From Chara braunii (taxonomy: Eukaryota; Streptophyta; Charophyceae; Charales; Characeae): a DNA stretch of 40,568 nucleotides. The number at the start of each line of letters is the position of its first letter. The first letter of the stretch is position 1. The position numbers were made by a program, and so were the translations under genes. Location: assembly GCA_003427395.1 (NCBI GenBank), contig BFEA01000342.1, forward strand, positions 1,591,756-1,632,323, in the 5' to 3' direction. This document shows, in pieces, positions 21,826 through 33,550 of the stretch. The notes beneath the pieces are model-generated. The model saw only the letters and a program-made list of their open reading frames with translations. It made no database searches and was not told the DNA's origin.

Positions 21826-23380
21826 GTAGAGGCTAGACCAATGGAAAACACATTATCCATAGGGAAGGAGATCATCAAAGTAAAGATCCGGAATATGAAC
21901 TTGACAATGTGAGACTAGACTAATGGAAGCACATGCACAAAGGAGAAGAGTTCAACAAAGTAAAGATCCGGAAACATGAACTTGACAATAAAGACTAAAC
22001 TAGAGGAAAACACATGCACAATAAGTATGTGTCAACAAGGTAAAGATCCGGAACATGATCTTGACAATGAGACTTAGACCAGTGAAAAGCACATGCACAA
22101 TGCAGAAGAGTTTCAACAAAGTAAAGATTCGGAACATGAACTTGACAATGAGACTAGACTAGTGGAAAACACATGTACAAAGGGAAGAGATCAACTAAAC
22201 AAAGATCCGGAACATGAACTTGGCAATGAGACGTAGACTAGTGAAAAACACATGCACAATGAAGAAGAGTTTCAACAAAGTAAAGATCCGGAACATGAAC
22301 TTGACAATGAGAATAGACTAGTGGAAAGCACATGCACAAAGGGAAGAGATCAACTAAACAAAGATCCGAGACATGAACTTGACAATGGGACTAGACTAGT
22401 GGAAAGCACATACACAATGGAGAAGAGTTCAACAAAGTGAAGAACCGGAACATGAACTTGACAATGTAGACTAGACTAGTGGAAAGCACATGCATAATGG
22501 AGAAGAGTTCAACAAGGTGAAGAACCGGAATACCATACTAAGCATGAATATGACAATGAGACTAGACTAGTGGAAAACACATGCACAATGGAGAAGAGTC
22601 CAACAAAGTAAAGATCCGGAATATGAACTTGACAATGTGAGACTAGACTAGTAGAAGCACATGCACAAAAGAGAAGAGTTCAACAAAGTAAAAGATCCGG
22701 AACATGAACTTGACAATGAGACTAGAATAGTGGAAAGCACATACACAATGGAGAAGAGTTCAACAAAGAAATGATCCGGAACATGAACTTGACAATGAGA
22801 CTAGACTAGTGGAAAACACATGCACAATGAAGAAGAGTTAAACAAAGTAAAGATCCGGAACACGAACTTGACAATGAGACTAGACTAGTGAAAAACATAT
22901 GCACAATGAAGAAGAGTTCAACAAATGGAAGATCCGGAATATGAACTTGACAATTAGACTAGACTAGTGGAAACCACATGCACAATAGAGAAGAGTTCAA
23001 CAAAGTAAAGATCCGGAACATAAACTTGACAATGAGACTAGACTAATGGAAAACACATGTACAAAGGGAAGAGATCAACTAAACAAAGATTCGAAATCAT
23101 GAACTTGACAATGAAACTTAGACTAGTGAAAAACACATGCACAATGGAGAAGAGTTTCAACAAAGTAAAGATCCGGAACATGAACTTGACAAAGAGACCA
23201 GACTAGTGCAAAACACATGCACAAAGGGAAGAGATTAACTAAACAAAGATCCGGACCATGAACTTGACAATGAGACAGACTAGTGGAAAGCACATGCACA
23301 ATAGAGAAGAGATCAACTAAACAAAGATCCGGAACATGGACTTGACAATGAGACGAGACTAGTGGAAAGCACATGCACAA
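21826..23380. repeat. About 79-bp satellite, subfamily A
   Basis: Around twenty units of the type AGACTAGACTAGTGGAAAAC, ACATGCACAATGGAGAAGAG, TTCAACAAAGTAAAGATCCG, GAACATGAACTTGACAATG. Spacing is mostly 75-80 bp, and units vary by substitutions and small indels. It changes to subfamily B near 23380-23400. Confidence 0.93.
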
Positions 23381-25965
23381 AGGAGAAAACCATCCGGAAC
23401 ATTATACCAAGTATGAACAAGACAAGAGATGTTAGACTAGATGGAAAGCACAGACACATAGGGGAAGATCATCTGGAACATTACACTAAGTATGAACAAG
23501 ACAAGGAGATGCTAGACTCGACGGAAAGCACATGCACATAGGGGAAGATCATCCGGAACATTACACTAAGTATGAACAAGAGAAGGAGATGCTAGACTAG
23601 ATGGAAAACACATGCACATAGGGGAAAATCATCCGAAACATTATACAAAGTATGAACAAGACAAGAGATGCTAGAGCTAGATGGAAAGCCCATGCACATA
23701 GAGGTGAGATCATCCGGAACATTGCACTAAGTATGAACACGACAAGGAGATGCTAGACTAGATGGAAAACACATGCACATAGGGGAAGATCATCCGGAAC
23801 ATTATACCAAGTATGAACAAGACAAGAGATGCTAGAGCTAGATGGAAAGCACATGCACATCGAGGGGAGATCATCCGGTACATCACACCAAGTAAGAACA
23901 TGACAAAGAGATGCTAGACTAATGGAAAAACATATGCATTAAAAGGAAGATTAATCGGAACATCAAACCAAGCATGAACAAGGCAATGAGTGATTAGACT
24001 AGATGGAAACCACTTGCATATGATGGGAAGATCAACCGGAACATCACACTAAGTGTGAACAGGACAAAGAGTGATTAGACTAATGAAAGGTACATGCATG
24101 TGAAGGGAAGATCAACCGGATCATCTCACTAAGTATGAGCAAGATAAAGAGATGCTAGACTAGATGGAAAACACTTACATATGATGGGAAGATCAACCGG
24201 AACATCACACTAAGTGTGAATCAAGACAAAGAGTGATTGGACTAATGAAAGGTACATGCATGTGAAGGGAAGATCAACCGGATCATCACACTAAGTGTGA
24301 ATCAAGACAAAGAGTGATTAGACTAATGACAGGCACATGCATGTGAAGNATTAGACTAATGACAGGCACATGCATGTGAAGGGAAGATCAACCGGATCAT
24401 CACACTAAGTGTGAATCAAGACAAAGAGTGATTAGACTAATGACCGGCACATGCATGTGAAGGGAAGATCAACCGGATCATCACACTAAGTATGAGCAAG
24501 ACAAAGAGATGCTAGACTAGATGGAAAGCACTTACATATAGGGGGAAGATCAACCGGAACATTACACTAAGTAGGAACATGACAAGGAGATGCTAGACTA
24601 ATAGAAAAACACATGTATTGAAGGGAAGATCAACCGGAACATGACACCAAGTAGGAACATGACGAAAAGATGCTAGACTAATGGAAAAACATATGCATTG
24701 AAGGGAAAACCAACCGGAACATCACACCAAGTAGGAACATGACAAAGAGATGCTAGAGCTAGATGGAAAGCACATGCACATAGAGGGGAGATCATCCGGC
24801 ACATCACACCAAGTAGGAACATGACAAAAAGATGCTAGAGCTAGATGGAAAGCACATGCATATAGATGGGAGATCATCCGGTACATCACACCAAGTAGGA
24901 ACAAGACAAAGAGTGATTAGACTAATAAAAGCTTATGCATGTGAAGGGAAGATCATCCGGAACATCACACCAAGTATGAACACGACAAAGAGTAATAGAC
25001 TAGATGGAAGCACTTGCATATGAAGGGAAGATCAATCAGAACATCACACTAAGTAGGAACATGACAATGAGTGATTAGACTAGATGGAAAGCACTTGCAT
25101 ATGAAGGGAAGATCAACCGGAACAATACACTAAGTATGAACAAGACAAAGAGTGATGAGACTAATGAAAGCACATGCATGTGAAGGGAAGATCATCTGGA
25201 ACATCACGCTAAGAATGAACAAGACAAAGAGATGCTAGACTAGATGGAAACACTTGCATATGAAGGGAAGATCAACTGGAACATCACACTAAGTATGAGC
25301 AAGACAAAAAGATGCTAGACTAGATGGAAAACACTTGCATATGAAGGGAAGATCAACCGGAACATCACACCAATTAGGAACATGACAAAGAGATGTTAGA
25401 CTAATAGAAAAGCACATGCATTGAAGGGAAGACTAACCGGAACATCACACTAAGCATGAACAAGATAAAGAGTGATTAGACTAATGAAAGCACATGCATG
25501 TGAAGGGAAGACTATCCGGAACATCACACTAAGTATGAACAATACAAAGAGTGATTAGACTAATGAAAGCACATGCATGTGAAGGGAAGATCATCCGGAA
25601 CATCACACTAAGTATGAACAATACAAAGAGTGATTAGACTAATGAAAGCACATGCATGTGAAGGGAAGATCATCCGGAACATCATACTAAGTATGAACAA
25701 TACAAAGAGATGCTTGACTAGATGAAAACACTTGCATATGAAGGAAAGATCAACCGGAACATTACACTAAGTATGAACAAGACAAGAGATGCTAGGCCAG
25801 ATGGAAAGCACATGCACATAGGAGGAAGATCAACCGGAACATTATACCAAGTATGAACAAGACAAGAGATGCTAGACTAGATAGAAAGCACATGCACATA
25901 GGGAAAAGATGAACTGGAACAACACATGCTACTACATAAGTGAAAACAAGAGTCTAAGTAGGCAA
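23381..25965. repeat. About 80-bp satellite, subfamily B
   Basis: Around thirty units related to subfamily A, with GATCATCCGG or GATCAACCGG, then AACATCACACTAAGTATGAA, then AAGACAAAGAG. Two alternating unit types are seen, one ending GATGCTAGACTAGATGGAAA and one ending TGATTAGACTAATGAAAGCA. An N at 24349 is flanked by an exact 32-bp duplication. Confidence 0.93.
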
Positions 25966-25989
25966 GATCACCAAAGTTGAATCAAAAGT

Positions 25990-26395
25990 CATCTATGAAA
26001 GAAGCGCTGTACTACCTACTTGTGTGAGTGTGAAAAACACAAGTTTGAAGCCCTCAAATCATCAAGATTGCATCAAGAAGCATCCATGTGTGAAGCTCTA
26101 TACTACCTACTAGTGTAAGTGTGAAAATCACAAGTTTGGAGAGCCCAAATCATAAAGATTGTATCAAGAAGCATCTCTGTGTGAAGCGCTACACTACCTA
26201 CTGGTGTGAGTGTGAAAATCACAAGTTTGGAGAGCCCAAATCATCAAGATTGCATCAAGAAGCATCTATGTGTGAAGCGCTACACTACGTACTAGTGTGA
26301 GTGTGAAAATCACAAGTTTGAAGAACCCATATCACCAAGATTACATCAAGAATCATCTAGGAAAGAATCGGAGTACTACCTCCTAGTGTATAAGT
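25990..26395. repeat. About 91-bp satellite next to the LTR unique part
   Basis: Four to five units of the type CTACTAGTGTGAGTGTGAAA, ATCACAAGTTTGGAGAGCCC, AAATCATCAAGATTGCATCA, AGAAGCATCTATGTGTGAAG. A unit of the same sequence opens the window (1-95), so the left LTR carries this array too. Confidence 0.9.
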
Positions 26396-28581
26396 GAAAG
26401 AGAAGAGTTTGAGTAGCCCATGGAAGATAGAAGGTGAAGTAAGAGAAGATGGAGGAGAAGGGGAGAGAGATGATGAAGATGGAGATGAAGAAGAAGGGGA
26501 GGAAGGGAAAGAGAATGAAAGTAAGGAGGAGGAAGGAGGAGATAAAGAGGGGAGAGAAGAGAAGGAAGAAGGAGGAAGTGAGGAGGAAGAAGAGAAAGAA
26601 GGAGGAGAGGAAGAAGGAGAAGAAGAGGAATAAGAAGAAAAGGAAGAAGAAGAAGAAGAAGAAGAAGAAGAAGAAGAAAAGGAAGAAGAAGAAGAAGAAG
26701 ATGAAGGTGAAGAAGCCTCTTCCTTCCTCTCACCTTATTGATTCCTTGGTGTTGGTGTCCTTTTGATGAAGCTTCCTCTCCTTGCACAATCCTCTCTTGG
26801 GTGCAGTCATGACTGTTTTCCATACCCACAGCCCCACAACTTGCCCCATGTTGAAAGAAAATGATGTGTTTGATTTTTTAGTGCATTTGGGCTCAATATT
26901 GGTTCCGGATGCACCTAGAACATGTGTTTTCTCCCTCCCATGCAGTCCATTGCAACTCGGACTGCAATGGGGGTCAATTCCTTAGCCCCAATGCCCCACA
27001 ACTAGCCCTTACTCGAAAGAAAAAGAAACGGCCAACTCCCAAGTGCATCCGGCCTTGATTTTGACTCTGGATGCACCTAAAACATGTGCTTCTCCTCATG
27101 CACACATTCCGTTTTATTCCGGTTGCAAGAGGCTTTGATTTTCTTTGATTTTCTCTGCAAAAATCAAAGAAAATCCAAGTCCTTTGTAACCGCCATATTC
27201 CATAATGAATCTTGTCACGGATGAATCTCCCCAAGTGACCGTTTTTTACCGTTAAGGCCTTTTTCTCTTTTCTTTTCTTTTCTTTTCTTTTCTTTACTTT
27301 TCTCTTTCTCCTCCTTTCTTGGATAGTAGGGACCTGCCAGTCCCTACCTATGGCATTCCCTACTGACGACCAACTCACTCACTCCCTCTCACTCTTTTTG
27401 TCTTCTTCTCCCACATTTTCTTTTATTTTCTCTCTTTTTTCTAGCATGCCAAGTGTCAAGTGGTCGTTAAGGCCCTTTTCTAGCCTCTTCCTCTTAGTTT
27501 TGGCCCTCCCTATGCCCAAGGTGCAGTCCGTTATTTCTCGGATTGCAATAATGGGAGCCTCCTTTTACTCCTACATTTCTCCCACAATGGTCCCTCCTAC
27601 TCCGATTTTCTCCCGGAGGGCTATTTTTCACATGGGGTCTCATTTGACTCCATTTTCTTGAGGGAGGCTGATCCGAGATTTTTCGGATTGCTCCCATGCC
27701 TCCCACTTCAGTTTTCTTTACTTTTCCTTTTCCTTTTCGCCTTCCCGTTTATCACCACTAGTACTTGCACTAGTGGTGTTAATATTCTTGGCCGTCAAGA
27801 TGTCGATCTTGACGGTGCACCTTGCATTTATTATTTTCCCCTCATGCGGTGCCGCCGTTTCTTCTTGGGACTTTCATATCTCCCCGCCACTTGTCCCGTC
27901 GGTGGTCCCCGACACTTAGTCCCATCGGTAGTCCCCGACACTTAGTCTCGCCGGTGGTCCCCGACACTTAGTCCCGTCGGCGGTCCCCGACACTTAGTCC
28001 CGTTGTCGGTCCCCGACACATTTCGCCCTGGACGCCATTATTTTTACTTAGTCCCACGTGGCCCCGGGTGCCTTTCCCCGAGGTGTCCCATGCCCCTTGG
28101 GCGTCTTGTCGCCCCATAGCAACCCCTCTCCTTAGTCTTTCCTCGCGCCTTGTGCGTGCCGATCTCTTTGGTCGTGGGCCTTCGCTCCGAGGCTCCCATA
28201 GGTGGCCCCCACGTTAGCCCCTCATTTCCTGGCTTCCCGCGGCTTCTGGCCGCCCATCCCTCGACTTCCTCATTCCCTTATTGTTGTCGCGCTGCAATTG
28301 CTAGTTCAAAGGGTCCTTTGGCCTTAGTCTTATTCCATTCCGATGACTCTTCCGACCTCCTGCTCTGTTTTATGTGCCCCTGTTCTTGCGCTCGCTTTCT
28401 TGCCGCCGCTAGTTCTTTCCTCCTGTGGTTCTCTCCTCAGGGCATCACTCCCTTCTGCGGCCTAATCCTTTATCTTTTCTCTCTCCTGCTTCCTCACTCC
28501 AGATTTCTCTGATGTGCACAAATTGTCCGTATTCGATCTCCCGAGTGTTGGGAAGTTATTCGGGACCCACCTATCCCGACA
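26199..28581 (-). repeat. 5' LTR of the giant element (part shared with the left copy)
   Basis: It matches 1-310 and 2326-4097. It ends in CCCGACA at 28575-28581, after which the sequence no longer follows the left copy; the five bases ACGTA that follow would be the target-site duplication if it is 5 bp. The LTR probably extends further left through the satellites to about 21.6 kb. Most differences from the left copy are transitions (10 of 11 in the stretch 2328-2545). Confidence 0.72.
26440..26704. repeat. GGA/GAA polypurine tract, right LTR copy
   Basis: A long A/G-only tract followed by GATGAAGGTGAAGAAGCCTC, the same sequence that follows the tract at 96-215. It is roughly twice as long as in the left LTR. 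Confidence 0.9.
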
Positions 28582-29153
28582 ACGTATCGACACACCACAT
28601 ATGCTAACCCCCATGTGCAGCCTCGAATCATGGCCCGACCAACTTCGACAATCGCCACCCTCCAGACTAGGGATACCGCTTCTCACAGGGCGAGCGCAAA
28701 GTGACACACGCCATCCGAATGTTTGGCAAGGGCCCAGCCCAGGAGGAGCAAGCCAATGCCCCACAGGCGATCCCAATCATCCATTCAACGGGTGCACGCC
28801 ACGCACCCCACTCGCACGTCACACTATCCCTCCTCTGCGTATCCTCAATGGTTGTTGTCTCTCTATCTGGTTCCGCTACACAACGGGCCGCTAGTCCCCC
28901 TTAACGTCACTTGCCTCCTTCGGGTTCACGCGATCTGTCACACCATCCTCTCCGTCTCGCTAGGTATTCCACCCCGTTTGCTCCACACGACTGACGTGTA
29001 AACCGATCGCCTATTGTCCATGTCGACAACGAAGGCTCCCGCAAGTCCTACCTACCATAGCCCTACTCTATTCCTCTATGCCTACCCGTGCTAGTATGGT
29101 GGGTATTCACTCATCACTTCTCACACTCCCTCTCTCTCTGCTCTCACTTTCCA

Positions 29154-29191
<38 letters not shown>

Positions 29192-29262
29192 GCGCCGCTC
29201 TCGCTCCGCTCCGCTCTCACTGTTTGTTTGTTTGTTTGTTTGTTTGTTTGTTTGTTTGTTAG
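28582..29262. other. Flank of the giant element with microsatellites
   Basis: No gene recognised. It contains (CTCTCCG)n-like repeats at about 29150-29190, a CGCTC-rich block to 29217, and (TTTG)9 at about 29221-29262. Confidence 0.6.
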
Positions 29263-30846
29263 CGTGGGAATGTGAGTTAGTGAGGATTACAATTTGGGAA
29301 TGGGGCGTGGCCGTATAATTGGGTGTAGGATGTAAATCCATTGTAGGCTACATAGCAGCAGTAGAACTTGGTGCACCATAGGTAGCGAGGACATCAGTGT
29401 GGGAATCGGATGTATGTTCGGAACCACTGTACCTATTCTCTGGGAGCTGGTATAGGAGTAGTGCAGATTACAACTTGGGAATGGGACGTGACACCACAAC
29501 TGGGTGTGGGAAACAACTACTATAACCATTGCAAACAGCTGTCAAATTTGTAACATGCTTGCAGGTAGGACCTGATCGACATAATGACGCATTATAGAAT
29601 AGTACACGGTACAACAATCACCGTTACGCAACCATTGCAAAGATCAACAACTATTGGGCCCCTTTGGGGCAAACGGCGCCAATGATACTAATGTTGGACT
29701 GCTAAGGGGGGAGCGAGGAGACCGCTTCCAGCCTCGCAGACGGCCCGGGTCTGTCCTCCGTTCTTNTGACTAGGTGCACCATGTGCCTCCCGACAAGAAC
29801 GATTCACAACACGTGGGTCCCTCTGCTTTCGCTTGAAGCCGGCTCTGCCGCCGGCAGCTCTGTCTTAGGACAGCTGATACCCCCTTCCCCTCTCTTCCCT
29901 CCACCCTTCCCTCTTTTGTGTGGGACGCCAGGCCCGTTTCACGGCAAGTGATGCTCCCCACCAATAGATCGGAACTGCCTTGTGTGGAAAAAAACAAAGT
30001 CGCCACGACTTGTAGTGCATCAAGTTCTGCTGCTGCTACCTAGTCTTAGCTACTGCTTCTGATTGGCCGGAGTGGTTGCTTTACACAAGGCTCAATCTAA
30101 TGGTCTCATGTCCCAGATCAGTCCCCTTCTTCTCGCACTTCCGGCGGGTCCCACCTCCATTTCCATAGGCCAGGGGCGTCCCCAATTGTAACCAATGTAG
30201 AGTAGGGGGCCCAGGCCGCTTGGAGGTATGGCCAGGCCGATGGGGGTTTCCTTTTGACGTCCAACGCTATGGAGATTCTGAGATTTGCCAAAGTCATGTT
30301 CCGCAATGNAGGAAAGGAAGCCCGTTTGTGTTGGAAGATACTTGCTGTTCTGAGCGCCCAGACCGCTCCGATGAAGGCCGCCCTAATAACTTCGATAGCA
30401 TAGGCTCTTTCTTTGCGAATGTTCTGCTGGCTGAGGTAGGGGCCGATCAGCAGAGAGGTCATCCATTCTTCAGCGGTCATGGTCCGGGAATCGCCTCCGA
30501 CCGCCTCTCGCCACCATGTCCAAAATTGATTCTGGACCGGACAGCCAGCCCAGAGGTGTGGAAGGTCCTCTGTTTTGGCTAAGCACTGGGGACACGAAGG
30601 GTCTTTAAATGATGTGCGGGTTGCGAGCCATTGCTTGGTGGGGAGGGCGAGATGCAGGTTGAGCCATAGCAGGCCAGCGTGTTTCTGATTCGGCAGGAGC
30701 TGTAGTCCGGTGCAGGCCTTGCCCCAAGATATCTCATTCCACGTCGCATCAATGTTCTGCGGCAGGCAGTTCCGTTTCTGCCATCGGGCCTTGATTGCGC
30801 TCTGCATGGGGGTCGGGGATGTTAGCGAACCGTAAAGCTCTCACAG
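29263..30846 (-). mobile_element. LINE copy A, 5'-truncated 3' end
   Basis: The minus-strand frame at 30118-30807 encodes the C-terminal part of an L1-like ORF2: KHAGLLWLNLHLALPTKQWL, then a zinc-binding-like CPQC...HLWAGC, then WTWWREAVGGD and GAVWALRTASIFQHKRA. It is clearly related to copies B and C but diverged (for example TEDLPHLW against CEDIPHVW). No endonuclease or RT is present, so the copy is 5'-truncated. The (TTTG)n run at 29221-29262 would read (CAAA)n on the minus strand and is a possible 3' tail. Positions 29285 and 29466 start two copies of a GATTACAA-TTGGGAATGGG phrase. Confidence 0.65.
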
Positions 30847-32376
30847 TTTTTATTATTATTATTATTATTTTATTATTATAAACGTCCCCCGATGGTGCTA
30901 ACGATGCTGGTAAGAGCAGGCATCGGTAGCACGTGGGGGAGGGCTCCATTCTATTGGTGGGGAGCAACACTTGCTGGGAATCGGGCCCAGCGTCCCAGAG
31001 TACAGATAGGAATGAGTAATAGAAGGAGTAACGGGGGTCTCGCCATTGCCCGAAGGCAGTGGCGCCTGCGTTGGGGTTTGCCTGAGGGCACATATCCAGG
31101 TTGGCCGCCCCTGAGGCCCACTCTGTCGGGAGGCGTTAGCACCCAGTCACAGAGGGGGTATCAGGGGCGGCAAGACCTGCGATGCCCAGAGGCAAGCCCC
31201 TCACTCCCCCCGAGAAGATCACCACGTCAATCATCCATCACAATCGATCCGATTGAGTCACCATTCGTTCCGGCATCTATGACTACCTTAGCTCCTCTAT
31301 TTGCCTCTGGGCGGGGCAGAAGTTTCTTTTTCAAGGCCTTCCAGCCTCTACCGTCTATCACACTTTCTGTCCAAGATAGTGGTCACCGTTCCCATATGGA
31401 ACCTGTACAAGCTTCTATACCAGTTTCACTCCTCTAACCTATATTACCCCAATTCCATACCAGATCCCCACTATAACATCTACCGAGCTTAGAGAGTCGC
31501 TCGTCGCACGTCCTATGGTCCACTTATTTCTCCTCACCCACCAGGGCCTTCTCCCTACTCGCGCGTTCTAACCGTGATTCGAACAGGCTAAAGGTGTCCT
31601 CTTCCAACTGCCACTGAGTGTCGCCTTACTGTGTTTCCTCCGAGAGGCCGGTCCCCACTTCAGGGATCCATTCCCAGGACCCAGGCTGGTCGTGGATATG
31701 GACGAGCTTAGAGTATGGCGCCCACGTTTGCTGGAGCAACGGCCACGCCGTCGACGATTTCCTTTTGACATCGGCAGCGATGGCTGTTCGGAGGTTGGCA
31801 AGGCTCATCGCCCTCATGGCCGCAAAAGTGGGGGGCCGCTGTTGAAAGATGACCTGCGTTCTGAGTGCCCAGACCGCACCCAGGAAGGCCGCTCTAATGA
31901 TCTCAATAGCATACGCCTGTTGGCCTCGAATGGGGGGGTGTTGAAGGGCCGGGCCGACAAGCAGACAATCGGCCCACTCGTCCGGTAGCATCTGGTCGCA
32001 GTCTCCTCCCATCTCCTGCTTCCACCACTGCCAGAATTGCTGTTGCGGGGGGCACCTGCTCCAGACGTGGGGGATGTCCTCGCAGTCTGCAGCGCAGTGC
32101 GGGCATTTCCCATCTGAGTAGGATGAGCGCTTCGCAAGCCACTGGTTTGTCGGGAGCGCCAGGTGAATGTTCAGCCAGAGGAGCCCTGCGTGCTTGAGAT
32201 TGGAAAGCGTTTGAAGGCGGCTGGCCATGGATTTCCATGCAGCAGGGGTCCACTGTACAGCGAAGGACTGTTTCAGCCAGCCCCGTCTGGCCCTGCGGTG
32301 TTGGAGTTCCTGGTCCATTCGATAGGGAGCAGACAACGTTATGTAAATAACTTTGGTGGACACTTGGTGCAGCGGG

Positions 32377-32380
<4 letters not shown>
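30847..32380 (-). mobile_element. LINE copy B, 5'-truncated 3' end
   Basis: The tail is (ATT)n at 30847-30880, read as (AAT)n on the minus strand. Next come a 3' UTR to about 31625 and a frame (31626 to about 32345) encoding the same C-terminal domain: HAGLLWLNIHLALPTNQWLA, CPHC...HVWSRC, then WQWWKQEMGGD. The sequence just inside the tail (ACGATGCTG, then GAGCAGGCATCGGTAGC) is shared with copy C, which fixes the 3' end of the family. The 5' edge abuts the poly(T) of copy C. Confidence 0.78.
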
Positions 32381-32430
<50 letters not shown>

Positions 32431-33124
32431 ATCCACCGGGTGTGATAACGATGCTGATAGGAGCAGGCATCGGTAGCGCCCGGGGGAGGGCTCCAATCTA
32501 TTGGTGGGGAGCAACACCGGCTGGGAATCGGGCCCAGCGTCCCAGAATACAGGTAGGAATGAGCAATAGAAGGAGTAACGGGGGTCTCGTCATTGCCCGA
32601 AGGCAGTGGCGCTTGCGCCGGGGTTGGCCTGAGGGCACGTATCCAGGTTGGCCGCCCCTGAGGCCCACTGTGTCGGGAGGCGTTAGCACCCAATCACAGA
32701 GGGGGTATCAAGGGGGGGAGAGCCTGTTATGCCCAGAGGCAGGCCCCTCACTCCTCCCAAGAAAAAGACCACGTCAGTCATTAGTCATATGTCACAATCG
32801 ATCCGGTTAAGTCACCATCCATGTCGGTATCTGTGACTACCTTAGTTCGGCTATTTGCCTTCATATGGAGCCCGTGCGGGCTTCTGTACCAATTTTCACT
32901 TTTCTAATCAATCTTCCCCCAATTATATTACAACTCCCCGCTATAGCATCAACCGAGCTTAACGACTTGCGCGTCACACTTCCTATAATCCTGTTATTTC
33001 GACGCATCTACCGGAGCTGTCCTACAAAGTATGTGTTCTCTATTTCTCCCTACTCATGCATCCGAACTGTGATTCGAATCAAGCTAAGGGTGTCCTCTTC
33101 CAACTGTCACTAAGTGTCCCCTTA

Positions 33125-33550
33125 CTATGATTCCTCCGGAAGGTCGGTCCCTTCTTCAGGGAGCCATGTCCAGGACCCGGGCTCGTCGTGAAGTTGGACA
33201 AGCTTGGAGTATGGCGCCCACGTTTGCTGGAGCAGCGACCATGCCGTCGGCGATTTCCTTTTGACATCGGCCGCGATGGCGGTTCGGAGGTTGGCAAGGC
33301 TCATCGCCCTCAGAGCCGCAAAGGTAGGAGGGCGCTGTTGAAAGATGAGCTGCGTTCTGAGTGCCCAGACCGCGCCCAGGAAGGCCGCTCTAATGGTCTC
33401 AATAGCATACACCCGTTGGCCTTGAATGGGAGGGTGCCGCAGGGCCGGGCCGACGAGCAGACAGTCAGCCCACTCGTCCGGTGACATCTGGTCACAGTCT
33501 CCTCCCATCTCCTGCTTCCACCACTGCCGCCACCTGCTTTTGGTTGAATG
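33125..33550 (-). pseudogene. LINE C ORF2 C-terminus
   Basis: The frame from 33508 to 33125 reads MGGDCDQMSPDEWADCLLVG, then AIETIRAAFLGAVWALRTQ, then SLANLRTAIAADVKRKS. It is nearly identical to the same part of copy B. The zinc-binding block present in A and B (CPHC...HVWSRC) is missing: near 33530 the RT-side sequence WRKLIQPK runs directly into the QWWKQEMGGD region in another frame. Confidence 0.75.

Larger units (their letters stand above)
1..28581 (-). mobile_element. Giant Ty3/gypsy LTR retrotransposon, degenerate, 3' end beyond window
   Basis: All retroviral-type domains lie on the minus strand in the order Gag, protease, RT, RNase H, integrase, which is Ty3/gypsy order. They are bracketed by two copies of a long shared sequence (1-4097 and about 26199-28581). 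The left copy ends in CGACA and is followed by a C-rich block, which on the minus strand is a polypurine tract next to TGTCGGG, the expected 3' LTR junction. The right copy loses similarity after the same CGACA, at 28581. The left LTR runs off the window, so the element is at least 28.5 kb. I could not find a primer-binding site, so the inner edge of the right LTR is unknown. The left target-site duplication is outside the window. Boundaries at 28581 and 4097 are read directly; the single-element interpretation is inferred. Confidence 0.75.

Noticed and set aside
21826-25965. CRISPR-like array
   Set aside because: The units are tandem 79-80-bp satellite monomers with variation throughout, not short constant repeats with unique spacers, and the context is eukaryotic.
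31626-32693. 355-residue minus-strand frame with a poly-Lys run
   Set aside because: It crosses the poly(A) tail of LINE C and joins the C 3' UTR to the LINE B coding end. It is not a real protein.
32163-32810. + strand frames 30892-31437 and 32163-32810 with similar products
   Set aside because: The similarity follows from the shared LINE 3' UTR sequence. One contains a Phe run from the T46 tail, so coding is unlikely.
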